64,000 bases of DNA, taken from NCBI GenBank assembly GCA_036924285.1, contig JAYKYS010000004.1, forward strand, positions 22,166,001 through 22,230,000. Reading direction: 5' to 3'. This document shows, piece after piece, positions 29,250 through 41,298 of this stretch; the first letter of the stretch is position 1, and every line of letters begins with the position of its first letter. Source of the stretch: Asterella californica (Eukaryota; Streptophyta; Marchantiopsida; Marchantiales; Aytoniaceae). The notes under the pieces were generated by a model. That model saw only the letters and a list, made by a program, of their open reading frames with translations. It was not told where the DNA came from and did not search any database. The translations under genes were made by a program, and so were the position numbers.

Positions 29250-31651
29250 AAAAACAACTCTACTAGTACACCCACGCACTAAACAGCATCCGGTTCCTTT
29301 GTTTGGTTTGTTTTTAGTTCTTTAGAACTTTTTGCAGCCGTGCGCTGTTATCCTTCCACAGCTTGAGGCCCGCGGCGAGAGAACTCGACCCCCACCGCCC
29401 CGGCTACGGACGGATGGGGCTGCCAACAAGGTACTTCTTGTTAGCTAGGATCATCCGGTGCAGACCTGATGCACAAACCGAATCACAGCGCACGCTAAAA
29501 GCGTTTGTATCCGATTCTTGCCGTGAATGCTCATGCAAATCCGGTTCGCTGACACGATGGGCGGAGGATGTCACGACTGATGGAGGATAGAGCAGAGTTT
29601 CTCGTGTTGCTGCGTGTGAAAGCACAACCTTCTTGCCAGGTTCTCGGCATGCCGCCACATACGCGCACGGCATTTCACGGGCGGCGTTTGCCCGCAGGAA
29701 TCCCGCGGCTTCCATATCCGCGTCCTTAGTTTTCCGCACGTGGAATAGCCTCAGGCCAGACCCTTTATGACTAACTTTATCACTTCTTGTGATCGTTTTC
29801 TGCGCAAACGTTTTTGTTTCAGCGGTACAAGTTTTAGACGTACCGCAGCTTTCTTGCATAAGTCGCGATCTTTGTGTAATCAAGAAAGCTGCATAGACTT
29901 GTGCTTGAGGTTGAATAATTTTGTTTATTACACACGAAAAAAACCTGTAATCATTACACTGAAATCTTATAGTCATACATTTTGTGAAAGTAAAGATATT
30001 TTGTCGCTGTAATGCGTCTTGACTGCACTTGAAAGTCTTGAAAGTTTTGATAAGTGCGATAGTGAATATTAATGGATCTTATTGTATTCATATGATTCAG
30101 TTTTCTCTAGAATCAGAAGATTATTCTCTCACTTTTTCCAATACCGAGCTTGCATAAGAACATTTCGCTTCACACAGAAATTGGAAATATCAAAAATGTG
30201 AAAATGAGTTTATAATAGTTCATGTGGGAACAGATTACTTGAATATTCACGAATATATGCATGCAACCTTAGCTTTCTACCGCACTGAAAGAAGAAAACA
30301 AGTACAGTAGTCCTTGTAATGGAGTTACGAGGCTATGCGTGAGCGATTCATCTGGATCTAAATTCTTTTTTCTCTTTTTTTCACAGCGACTCCATCAGTC
30401 TATTCTTTGTTAAACTTAGTGCTCGGCTTTTTATTGAGAAATGGAATCTGTTTTTGAGAAAATAGTCAACCGAACAAAAAATCCCCTCCTCTTTCAGGTT
30501 TTCACAATGAATGTATAACTATGCTAATGCATAACAACAAGCACAAGAAAAGAAAAAAAATTCAAGAAGTTGATTAGTTCTCAGTGAATATACACGTCTG
30601 CCAAATTGCAATATATATATTACAAGATGAACTTTTGGATTACGATGACAAGAATGTTTTGATAGGACTAAAATTCAGAGAAAAATTAGTTGGAGATTAT
30701 TATGGAGAATCCACTATGGAAAACTCCAGGAAACATGTTGTAAAAGAACTAAATTGTTTCTAACCGAACTAAATAGGGACCGCTTGGGAATAACATATGA
30801 ACTATACGCGGAATAAGGAAGTCAATAGATCTACTTTGTTTGTTCAAAACGCGGAAGAAACAGAAAAATTGTAAACATTGTGGAAATATGCAAAGCTCTT
30901 TTAAAACCCGGATATGACTACAAGTGCTCCTGGTGACCCAAAAACCGTATTTTGTCCCAATTTGGAATCTGTGAAATAAGGAATGAACTTGAAGTTAGTC
31001 ACTAACTTTACAAGGCATCTCGAAATAAACTGCGTAGTGATGACAGAGATGAAGATGATAAGGTTTTAGAGAGCAAAATAAAATCTTTTCTTCAGACTCA
31101 ACAAACACTAGGATGAATAAAAAAATATTCTCTTTCATGCTTTTATGTTCGTACTCAAGGTTTAACGTACAATCATAATCTATCAACCATGAAAATATAT
31201 ATTTGACAAAATCCTTCTACACGAAAAAGTTTCATCAATACTAAATCTTGTGTAATTACCTCGTCCATCTTCAGGTTGAGAGGTGAATATATGGACGCTC
31301 TATCTTAATACACGCAGAAATAATATCCGTGGAGTTGCTGTAAGGGTTAGTGTGTTCCAATTTCCTTGAACTCACTCACTCGTTAATATCATCCTTAGCA
31401 TAAACTTTATGTGTTTTGCACATTCAGCATAAACTAAAGGAAAAGGAAACATAAACTAAAGGCGAGGCGAGTTCTGAAACGAGAACACGGAAGGTGCATT
31501 TTTCGCGTGCTGAAACTCCCCGTGCTGAAATGCTTTCCGCGGATGCGGAACCAAACCAACATTCTCGCATGTCTTTGTCTGCTGTCCGTGTTCCTTACAG
31601 TACCGGCGCAACAGACAGGGCACGGCGAACTCGACCGTCCTAGATGAAAAT
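29250..31651. other. GC-richer block then AT-rich DNA, no recognised gene
   Basis: 29,300-29,760 has higher GC and an open frame of 190 codons on the minus strand (29,404-29,976) with no recognised motif. 30,000-31,430 is AT-rich with nothing supportable. 31,440-31,650 is again GC-richer up to the composite element. No second copy of any part is seen in the window. Confidence 0.35.
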
Positions 31652-31656
31652 TACGT
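31652..31656. repeat. Left flank TACGT of the composite element
   Basis: TACGT directly precedes TGTGGTGCACAC. The right flank of the composite is TACAT (50,317-50,321), differing by one change at a CpG, so the pair is a likely decayed 5-bp target duplication. Confidence 0.6.
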
Positions 31657-32158
31657 TGTGGTGCACACAATTTACAAGATTCACGCATTTTTGAAATTTT
31701 TAAGATTAATAACTTGTTTGTATAACTGAAGAAGCGTTGTTACTTAAAAGTATGGTTTCCTTAGAAGGAAGATGATCTTACGTTCTTTTTTTGCAAGAAG
31801 AAGTTGACTTCTTCGGAAGACGGCCGTCTTCCGGGAAGCGTCTTCTCAGTTGTATCTTCCGAAGACGGAAGACGGCAGAAGACAGAAGACGGCGGAAGAC
31901 GGAAGACACGTATCTTCCGGAAGACAGCGACCGCAGAAGTCTAACCGCGTATTCCCCAGTAAAATAGTAGGTGTACCTACCATGTAGCACCAGGAAGGTC
32001 AGGTAGGTGAGGAAGGTCCGGTAGGTCGAGAACCCTTAAACTATGCGAGAAGATGCGAAGGAAGTGCATTAGCGCAGGAACACTACCGCTTTCTGCATCG
32101 AGGTCATTTTTTCCTAGAAGATCGAATTGAGAGGTGATCGAGTTGAGAGAGGTCATCA
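31657..32158 (+). repeat. Family B LTR, 5'-terminal fragment
   Basis: Matches the first ~500 bp of the solo LTR at 6427, including ACTTGTTTGTATAACTGAAG and the GAAGAC/GTCTTC array (ten hexamers at about 31,815-31,930). At about 32,155 it passes abruptly into inverted LTR sequence. Confidence 0.85.
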
Positions 32159-32694
32159 ATGGTCATCTGTCTAATATTACATTAAACTGCCACCTCCTAA
32201 GATAGCATGTTCGGTTCCTACTAAGTTTGGAGAAGTCAACTTGTCTTCTGCGCTTTGCTACCTACTCTAATTGCTCGGATGTAATCTCCATTGGATCTAC
32301 TCCTATCTGAACTCCTAACTCAGCTTCTGATAAGCTAGGAAGCTTTGCAATTACCTCGGGTGTCACTGAGGTGGCTTCCTCCTCGACATTCGTCGCTAGC
32401 TCTGCTGCTTCTGCTTCGGAAGACAGAAACGTCTTCTGAGAAGCTGGGTCGACTTGTGCTTCCTCGCTCTTCTGAGGCACTAGTTTGTCACTGGGAGCCA
32501 TGGTGACCTCATAAGGATCCGGGGAAGTCGCTTCCTCCACTCGGAATACCTGGGAAGACAACTCTTATTCCTGTCTTCCAGAAGACATCTTGTCTTCCGG
32601 GGCTTCTTCTGGGGTCTTCTCGACTTCCAACGCTGTCACTACCAAGTAGACAGCGATGTCGAACTCCTCCTTCTCCAAGTCGGATCCGGTCCGA

Positions 32695-34714
32695 TGTCGT
32701 GTCGGATATTGCGTGAAGGATGTCCAAGAAAACATGAGGTTCCTGGCTGTGGAGATGTTGTGTGCTGAAACAGAGACAAGACAGAGAAAAACAACCACGA
32801 AAACGAACGCTGCTATATATACACTCCAAATGTATGTACACTGCCGGTTGTTTCTCCTAAGAGCACAGAACTGAGAACCAGACCAGAGCAGTCTGTAACC
32901 TGTTTCAAAAGCCCCTAAAAACAACCCTTGAATTCCAAACCTGATCCAAAAACATCGGAGCGCAGCTCAAAGCAAGAGAAACTTCCTTTTGCTAACAAGC
33001 AGAGCCACAACAATATCACACGATCTAAACCCAAGTCCAAACCACATCCACGCAGTAGCTCTTGGCTAAAGCTAGCTACCACAAGCTGTATATAGCCAAC
33101 CAGAACTCTAACGAACTCAAAAGAGCAAAATCCGTAGCGAAGAAACCGAAAAAGACCTATCTGTGAACTTCCTCCTTTCGCCGAACGGACTTCAGATGTC
33201 GATAGGGTCTCCTCCGCTGACTCCGTTAACCCAAGAAACCTTCAGATCCGACTTCCAACAGCCAAGATATCGCCGATTTTTGGTCACAGGTGACCAAACT
33301 TTCAAAAACTCCTCCCTGCGGCTTAAAACCGCACACATCGCACAAACGGATCGTCTAAACTGATATCCGTCTTCTCTGGCAGGTAGATCTAGCTACCCTG
33401 AACCCAACGAGACTCCAAACAAGTCATTTGGAGTTCTTCTTGCAAAACCACGCAAGAAATTTGATCGCAGGTTGCAAAAAATTGACATAAATCAGCTCCC
33501 TGCGGCTCAAAATTGCTCACCACACCCAAACCAACAATCCAATCTACGTGCAGTCTTCTCCTATGCGTAGATGAAGACTCCCTGATCGCGTAGGCACCAA
33601 GAACGAAGAGCTTGGCCCATCGATCGCGAAGAACAACCCAATCTCAGGTCGCAGGCGATGAAAAACCTGACGCAAGCGCTTCCCTGCGAGCCAATTTCAC
33701 TCAGAATTCTCAAACCGCCCGATGAAAACTGGTATCGTCTTCAATTTCCTGTAGAACTCGATGTTCTGATCCCGATGGATCCAAGGACAGCAAGTTTGGA
33801 CTCCGGAACGGCTCGAACGGTCCAACTCTCCTTCACAGGTAACTGAAAACTCCAAATCTGCTTCCTGCATCTCAATTTCACTCAGTACGCACTCCCCGAT
33901 CCATCTCTTCCCAAACCGTTTGAACCTGTGCGTAGCCTGCACAGATCTGAACCCAAGGACGCCTTGCGCGCTTGCATTGGACTCCTAAATCTCCCGAACC
34001 GTTCGTTGACAGGTCGCAGACGCAAACTAGCCCCTAAGCTGCCTCCTTGTTACAGTCTTGGTACGTACGAAGTTCTCTCATTAATAATGAAGCAGGCCCC
34101 TTGCGTCTTTGATATAGCGCCTGAAGCCTCAAATACCCAGTCAGCAAGTAAACTAGGGTCTAGCTTGATTTTATCTTCTTTCGAATCGCATAACTTCTTC
34201 TCTAGATGTCCAAACGAAATAAACAAGATACCCATGGAAAGCTGACAACGAGCTCTACCCATCTATGCGATAAAAGTGAAGATCCGAAGTTGTGCCAAAA
34301 ATCCATAAGCTGGGGCTTAGTTTATATTTGCCTTCTTTCGAATCGCATAACTTCTTCTCTAGATGTCCAAACGAGGTAAACAAGATACCCATGGAAAGCT
34401 GACAACGAGCTCTACCCATCTATGCGATAAAAGTGAAGATCCGAAGTTGTGCCAAAAACCCGTAAGCTGGGGCCTAGCTTGTTTTCTCCATCTTTCGAGT
34501 CCTGTAACTTCTCCACTAGGCGTCCAAACGAAGTAGATGAAGTGCCTATGGAAAGCTGACAAGGAACTCTACCCATCTATGCGATGAAAGTGAAGATCCG
34601 AAATGATGCCAAAAGCCCGAAAGCTAGGGCTTAGCTTGTCTTACCCATAAGTGTCTTTGGAGCGACAAAAGTCGAAATTTGATTTTCATGTAGGAGCCGG
34701 TCCACGACACAACA
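32695..34714 (-). mobile_element. Family C element inserted in the inverted LTR gene
   Basis: The 2,020-bp segment separates two halves of the LTR gene. Read on the minus strand it begins TGTTGTGTCGTGGACCGG and ends CCGACACGACA, with TG...CA and a short inverted similarity. A TATATATAG lies about 120 bp before the minus-strand end, as in an LTR. The flanks CCGGTCCGA and CCGGTCGA are similar but the duplication is imperfect. No coding capacity found. A solo LTR of another retroelement is the best guess; a non-autonomous DNA element is the alternative. Confidence 0.6.
34155..34640. repeat. Tandem repeat in family C, about 157-bp unit, three copies
   Basis: TCTTTCGA(A/G)TC occurs at about 34,178, 34,335 and 34,493, followed each time by GTCCAAACGA, CCTATGGAAAGCTGACAA or a close variant, and CTACCCATCTATGCGAT. 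The family C copy at 45,616 has only two units (47,094; 47,251). Confidence 0.85.
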
Positions 34715-35428
34715 CCGGTCGATGGTGCTGGGGCTTGGAAAGATGCATTTACGGGTGGCGAAATCAAGGGAAGACCATAGAGTGTCTTCACTCCCTCTAT
34801 TTGCCGATCCAAGTACATGAACATGCTCTCCTTGCACTCTACCAACATCGCTCTGGACTCGTCGTCCCATTCTCTAGCTAAGATAAGAAGCTTCTTACCC
34901 GCGGTGAAGTTGAATTTCTTCTGAAGCGCTTCCACCGACTGAGCTAGCATCTCCTGCGCACGAGCTTCCGCTGCTTCCCGCTGCGTCTTCTCGGCTGCAA
35001 TCTGCGCTTCTGTGGCTCCCGCAATGTCTTCCATGTCATCTTCTCCTCTGCAAGGGCGGTGATCTTATCCCGCACTCGCAGAACCTCCTGGTCACGCTGC
35101 TGTAAACGCGCCTGCAACTCCTGGTTGCTCTTCTTCAGCTGCGCTAACTCCTTGGCAGAAGCGGCTGCTTCCGCCTTGTATTTCGTTGCGAGCTTCTCCG
35201 TGGTGCGGAGGTTGGCTTCCAGCGCTTCTACCTTCTTCTGGCCTTCTTCCTGCCGCATCAGGGTGCGCAGACCAAATCCAAGCTGTAGTGGCTTCTCCTG
35301 AGCCTTCGCTCTCTTCTCGATCAACTCCATAGCTGGCTGGATCTCTGAGTGGAAGAAGGCACTGAACTCCTCCAGTCTTCTTCCCGCAGAAGATAGACTC
35401 ATCTCCACGATCCGATCGGAGGTGTCTA

Positions 35429-35466
35429 CCTTGCCTCCTTGCCTCCTTGCCTCCTTGCCTCCTTGC
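35429..35466. repeat. Octanucleotide microsatellite (CCTTGCCT)n
   Basis: Almost five perfect units inside the LTR gene, absent from the equivalent places at 9580 and 47,525. Because the unit is 8 bp the expansion disturbs the reading frame. Confidence 0.9.
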
Positions 35467-38400
35467 TTTCTTCCAGAGGCAAGGATGTCTCTTCCACCAC
35501 TATGATCTTTTGCTTTTGCGCGCGAGAATAAGCTACTCTTCTCATCTTCCGGAGTGGAAGATCTCTCCCCATGGCAGAAGCGGTCCTCTTTACTACGCTT
35601 CCTCGCATCGCAGTAGGAGTATCCATCCAACTTTCGTCTTCTGGAGTCTTCGGAAGACTCCCTGGTGTTGCAAAAGCGGTCTTTTGTGCAGCTCGGGTAC
35701 TCAAGGGCTCCTCCTGTGAGTCAGACTCCGATCCAAAATGAATGATCGAGAAGGAGGTGGTCTTCCTAGGTACACTCCTAAGACCCATCTTCCTTGGTGG
35801 TGTCGCGTCTTCCGACCCACTGGAGTCGTCTTCTCTCACCAGAAGCGTCTTCTGATGAGAACCTGACCTCATCTGCAGCATTAGAGTGGGAGGGGGAGTC
35901 ATCGCTGCTGCTCGGTCGTCTTCTCCCGAGGTCTCCTCCTTCGTCTCATGCTGCCCTGTTGGTTCATATCTCACCAACTGATCTTCCGTGAGATCTCCCT
36001 TGACCACGTACAGGTAACAGAAGAACGGAGTAAGATGTCCTCCTACCGGGGTACCTAAGTATACCAGCTCTGTCTGTACATAAGCGTGGAAGAACGCACC
36101 CCAGTTGACATTCTCTTCGGCATACACTGCTTCCAGGAACTCCACGTCATGATCTCCAAGGTACCTCGTCTTCTACGCCTTCCCCTTAGGAAAGAGGTGA
36201 AGGAACAGCTTCGTCAGAAGACGCTTCTGCGGCTCCCGGTAAGATTCAACCTTCCAGCCGTTTCATCCCTGCCTGTCCTCCAGGAAGAGACAAGTTGTGC
36301 TTCCAGGCACATGCCACTTATTCGAGATCATGAGTAAGATCTTCTTCTCGAGCCAACAACCTCAGTTCTCAGATTCTGGTCTATGAAAGGCTCTACGCCA
36401 TCACTCCTCTGTCCAGGAAGATGGTCTTCCACGAGCTACTCCTGCCTTCGCAGGTACACGATTGCGAGACGGTAATACTGCCCAAACCTCCTCCAGAAGA
36501 CCCTGGTCGGTGAGGTTCCAATCCCACAGGAAGAAGTCGAGACGCAACTCCTTGATGAAGGGTTTGGCCTCGGCCAGTTCTACTGCTGGTAACACCAACC
36601 CTCGAGGATGCATCGACATACTTGAAACTCTGGTGCACTAAACCACACGTACTTACTGTGAGTCGAAGGCTCAATCCTTCTCAAGTTCTTTGAGTCTAGC
36701 TTCCACTCTCAGAAGAGGAATCTAGTCTTCCAGAAGACAGCTATTCCGTCTTCCGGGATTCTAACAGTGCTTCCTAAATAGCTCTCGTCTTCCGAGCTAT
36801 ATCTAAACAATCATAACTAAGCAAGACCTCGCATGGATTCCTAAGAAAACAACCCATTTTGCATTACATCCTACTTCCTAACAGAAGGTACAAGATATGC
36901 GAGAAGTAGAGTGTATGACAAGTTCAGAAGAGGGTTGCGGGCTCCTGCGATGACAGTGACCTCTGGAGAGACTCCCGGGATAGCTTCCGATTCAATAATG
37001 TTCTCGGAAGACTTCTCGAAGCCAGGCTTTCCTTCACCTGTCTCACTTGTCTTCTACTTCTTACACGCAATCTAACCTCACAACAGACACAAGACATTCG
37101 CACTCTGTTCTTCTGACGTCTCACCTCTCATACACACTCAGAAGAAGCTTGCTGCTCGGTAAGAAGACATGATCCTCGACCATTCTCTCCAGATTCTGCC
37201 AGCAAGACTTCTCATAACTCTCTTCTAAGTTCGGGAAGAAGAAAGAATAGGCTGCTATGGATCGGACAGAAGAGACCCGTAACGGACCCTCACGTCTTCT
37301 CGTGCATTCTATCAGCCTTTCCAGTCTTCTAGTCTCTCTAGGAAGATGTGGATTTGAGAAGCTTGGAAGATCGGGAGGCACAGGCCTAGTTCTCAACTTC
37401 CAACTTCTCGAAATAACAAACAACTCACCAAACCACTCGGGATTCATACCAAGCTTCTCTTAACACAAAAGCAAATCTAATCCACTCTTGACACGAATTG
37501 CACACAGTCGTCTTCCGAAGACAGTCAGGCTTTCGAAGCGTCTTCCGAAGATGTTCAGGTTACAGAAGCATCTTTCGAAGATGTTCAGATCTTCCGAAAC
37601 GTCTTCTGTCAAGGTTTCGGGAGTAGAGGGATGGTAGGGTAGGGAAATTGATAGCTGTGATCTCGAATTTGAGGACGATGGGCAGGGAAGCTCGAATTGC
37701 ACTCAGGAAGAAGCAAAAAGATGGCTGTCAAAAATTGGGCAGCGCTTCCGCGCCTAATGTCACAGAAGGAAAAATGTGGAGAGGGATTCAATCGATCGGT
37801 TTGCTTGCAAACAACCAGGGAAGCACGGGGGATATCAAACAAAAGACGAGAAGCGGTGAGAAGAGAAGAGAACATGGGAAGAACCTCAAACAGTCTTCTA
37901 TCTGCTTCCCGAGCTGTTTTCAATCTTCTGCGTGCTTCCGGCTCTGACCCCAGCTCCAATGCGACTCCACAAAGCTGCTTCCGTCGTCAATTCCTTGCTA
38001 CACCTCAATCGAACAAGACTCCACCTTCGATTCTTCTCAGCCGTCCTCAATGTCTGTTTCCGGGAGTCTCTAAAAGACTCCTTCATGTCTATGTGCTTCC
38101 TACTCTCAGCAATTAGCCCTCGCCTTCTTCCTAGCTGTGAATCGATCCTAGCTCAAGTCAATTTCACTCTGCTGGCCCTCCTCGCTCAAGTCAATCACCT
38201 TCCAACTCGATCTTCTAGCCAAAAATGAGCTCGATGCGGGAAGCGGTAATGTTTCGGTGCTAATGCGCTTCCTGCGCATCTTCTCGTGCAGTTTAGAGGT
38301 TTTTGACCTACCCGACTTACCTAACCTACTCGGTGCTACCTGGTAGGTACACCTACTTCTTACGCGGTTAAGCTTCCGCGGTTGCCGTCTTCCGGAAGAT

Positions 38401-38637
38401 ACGTGTCTTCCGTCTTTCGCCGTCTTTTGTCTTTGGAAGACACAACGGAGAAGACGCTTCTCGGAAGACGGTCGTCTTCCGAAGAAGTCAACTTCTTCTT
38501 ATGAAAAAGATCGTAAGATCATCTTCCTTCTAAGGAAGCCGTAATCTTAAGTAACAAAGCTTCTTCAATTATACAAACAAGTTATTAACCTTAAAAATTT
38601 CAAAAATTCGTGAATCTTATAAATTATAGACACCACA

Positions 38638-39300
38638 AGATAGGACACTGGTGGTCCACCTGTCCTCATCCGAGAAGACAGATTGGACAAGTGCCCTTGT
38701 GTGAGAACTGGAAGGAAGCAGGACATTTCACGAGAAATTGTCCTCAGACCTTACGTCCACGACAAATGGTTAGATTTGCAGAGACCACGCCTCCTGCAGA
38801 AGCCGCATCAGCTTCTAAACTTGAGTTAGCTGTGGTACAGCACATCACGGTAGAAGAAGAAGATCTTGTGGATTGTACGGATTATCTCTATATCGAGGAA
38901 GACGAACCAGACCCCGAGAAGCGCGAAGGAAAGGAACCTCAGCTGCAGAAGACGACTGCAGCTCAGAAGACGAAGTCACTTGAGGCAGCTTCCTCTTTCA
39001 CTTTGACGGATGGCACTGTTTGGAGCCCTTGCCCGGATTCAGACAGTTGGCCCCCAGAAGAAGTCCTGGATGAAGCGGTGTTCAAGGTAAGTACCAGAAG
39101 CAAAGGGAAGTCAGAATCCCGTCAGAAGGAGATCAAGAAGAAGAAGCAACGTAAAGAGAGGTCATCTTCCCCTGAGCGGCCTTCTTCTTCTACTTACAAC
39201 CGAGAAGATCCGAAGTACTTTGCTCATGACATTAGGCAAGAAGTTGAAGCGATCATGCAAGAAGAGCTGGAGAAGCGACGGAAGATAACAGCAGCTTCCT
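38638..39300 (+). pseudogene. Family B nucleocapsid part of gag, 5' truncated
   Basis: The frame begins in mid-gag at the LTR junction with GHWWSTCPHPRRQIGQVPLC, the second half of one zinc knuckle, followed by CENWKEAGHFTRNC, a second knuckle whose second Cys has become Trp. The linker MVRFAETTPPAEAASASKLE and an acidic/basic region follow, parallel to 17,325-17,810. A one-base loss near 39,290 puts the protease in another frame. The knuckles bind element RNA for packaging. Confidence 0.8.
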
Positions 39301-40590
39301 CCACCGACTACGGCAGCTCCTGTCTCACGGGAACAGCTTCCAGTCGAGGGAAGACACTATTCTGGTCTTCCATCCAAGGAAGTAGCTACTACATCTTCAC
39401 TGTTGAAAACACCAATCACTCTTCTGAAGCGATCTCCTTATGACTTCTTGCGAGACTTGTGGAATCAGAAGGCGGATGTAACCTTCCAACAGCTTTTGGA
39501 TGACAACGCTGGTTATAGGAAGATGTTACAATCTGTCCTTCGAGGATCGAGGAAGAGGAGAACAGCTAAACTTCCCCAGAGCACCCCGATCCTAAGAATC
39601 GAGCATGAAGACTTGGGAGCCCCAGAACTTGATATGGAGATCCATGGCTGTCTTCTGAAAAAAGTACCCATTGATTCCGGCTCCGGAGTTAACATCATGA
39701 TTGAAGAAACTGTGCATGCCCTAGGCTTCACTGAGTTCCAGCCTACTCCGAGAATCCTCAGAATGGCGGACCAGACCAGAAGACGACCTTTGGGACAATT
39801 GAAAGATGTCTTGACGGTAATTGGAGGAGTATCTTTTTACCTCACTTACATCATTTTGCGACCTGTAGCTAAGGTTGGATATCCGGTGTTGATAGGAAGA
39901 CCATGGCTGTATGCTGCAAATGTAAATACCAATTGGAGAAGACATCGTTTGAGGTTTCTCAATCCTACACCCAAGCCAGGTGAGAAGACCAAGATCTCAC
40001 TTCCTTGGATGAAGATTGGACACCAAGGTGAAACTCCTTCTACGACAGAGGGATACACGTCAGAAGACTCAGCTGCGTCTTTTGACATTGATGAACGATA
40101 TGATGAGTTTGTGGTGAATAACTTGTGTACTACAGAAGTAACAAAGATAGCAGAAGAAGTGATCTGTGGATATATTGAGTGCTACGAAATTGCGGAAGAA
40201 GAGCTTCCAGAAGACGAAGATACCGTCTTCCCTTCAGAAGATCCGACAGTTGGTCTTCCAGAAGATAAATCTGAACCGGAAGAAGCTCCCAAACCGGAAT
40301 ACTTTGGTGCTAGTGAGTACAGTCACACTGAAGGAATGATAAACCCGGATGATCTTCAAGAAATGGAGGTTGCTCCTGGGAAGAAGCTGAAGCTTTCCAA
40401 GGTGATCGAGGGCCAGCAGTTGGAGGACTTTAGAGAACTATTGACAGAGTTCCAGGACGTCTTCGCTTGGACCATAGAAGACATGGAGGGCATACCTCGA
40501 GAGCTAGGAGAGCATCGCATTGACTTGCTGGAAGGCGTTGTTCCTGCACGGCAGAGGTAGTATCGGTTCAACCCGAAGTACTCGCTTCTG
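39290..40590 (+). pseudogene. Family B aspartic protease and pol linker
   Basis: After SPYDFLRDLWNQKADVTFQQ comes the protease: VPIDSGSGVNIMIEETVHAL with the canonical D-S-G at 39,673-39,681, and the second strand PVLIGRPWLYAANV. A long acidic linker (ELPEDEDTVFPSEDPTVGLP) leads to DVFAWTIEDMEGIPRELGEH, the usual start of a gypsy RT. The frame is then cut by TAG at 40,558-40,560 where the neighbouring sequence suggests CAG, and continues in the same frame into RT. Confidence 0.85.
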
Positions 40591-41298
40591 GTGAAGGACC
40601 AGATCGACCAATACCTAAAGATGGGAGTCATCTTCCCAGTACTTAGTAGTGAGTGGGTAGCTCCTATTGTCATCGTGCCAAAGAAGCAGACAAGTAAGAT
40701 CCGAGTGTGTCAAGACTTCCGGAAGCTGAACTTGACCACGAAAAAGGATCATCATCCTTTATCATTCACCGACTCTGTGTTAGACCTGGTAGCAGGACAT
40801 GAGTTCTATAGCTTCCTGGATGAGTATTTTGGGTACAATCAAGTTTCAATCAGAGAAGAAGACAAGTCGAAAATCACTTTCACTACTGACTGGGGCACGT
40901 ACGCGTACAATCAAATGCCATTTGGTTTATGCAACGCACCTGCCACATTCCAGAGACTGATGATTACAATCTTCAAGGAGTATCTTCGCACATTTATGGA
41001 GATCTTCTTGGATGATTTTTGTGTATTTGGATCGAAAGAAGATCACTTGATATTTCTGAGGAAGTGTTTTTTGAAGTGTAGAGAGCATCGTTTGACTCTT
41101 CATCCTGAGAAGTGCTTCTTTGGTACGTCAGAGGGAATTTTGCTAGGACATAGGATTTCTGGAAGAGGTATAGAAGTCGACAGTGCTAAAGTAGAAGTCA
41201 TCATGAAACTTCACCCACCTGCTAACCTGACTCAGTTGAGAAGCTTCTTGGGCAACGTAGGATACTACATGAGGTTTATTGACAGTATGCAGAGGTAG
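40561..41298 (+). pseudogene. Family B reverse transcriptase
   Basis: Conserved RT blocks in order: VKDQIDQYLKMGVIFPVLSS, VCQDFRKLN, GYNQVSI, MPFGLCNAPATFQRL, EIFLDDFCVFG (codons for F-L-D-D at 41,005-41,016), CREHRLTLHPEKC, LGHRISGRGI and QLRSFLGNVGYYMRFI. The catalytic Asp pair is intact, with Phe in place of the usual Tyr before L-D-D. The enzyme copies element RNA to DNA using a tRNA primer. A stop precedes it (40,558) and a frameshift at about 41,290 separates it from RNase H. Confidence 0.9.

Larger units (their letters stand above)
32262..36619 (-). pseudogene. LTR-encoded coiled-coil gene, inverted copy, broken
   Basis: ATG at 36,619 (MSMHPRGLVLPAVELAEAKP) and terminal stop at 32,262 match the copy at 8441-10,726. 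Preserved blocks are WGAFFHAYVQTELVYLG, the acidic Glu-Asp middle, the basic patch, the coiled coil (ALEANLRTTEKLATKYKAEA) and the tail ELGVQIGVDPMEITSEQLE. Damage: stops near residue 73, an octanucleotide expansion at 35,429-35,466 that shifts the frame, further frame changes, and a family C insertion at 32,695-34,714. It retains two coiled-coil segments also present at 47,700-47,800 but missing from the 8441 copy, so the fuller form is the longer one. Confidence 0.7.
32159..38637 (-). repeat. Inverted family B LTR lacking its 3' 1.5 kb
   Basis: Read on the minus strand it starts at the LTR terminus TGTGGTGTCTATAATTTA (38,637), contains leader, GAAGAC array and the LTR gene, and stops at about 32,159, equivalent to about 4.4 kb into the LTR. 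A 2,020-bp family C element interrupts it. Its terminus is fused without a gap to internal gag sequence at 38,638. Confidence 0.85.

Noticed and set aside
29404..29976. 190-codon open frame on the minus strand in the GC-richer block
   Set aside because: No recognisable motif, no second copy and no supporting splice or promoter arrangement on that strand.
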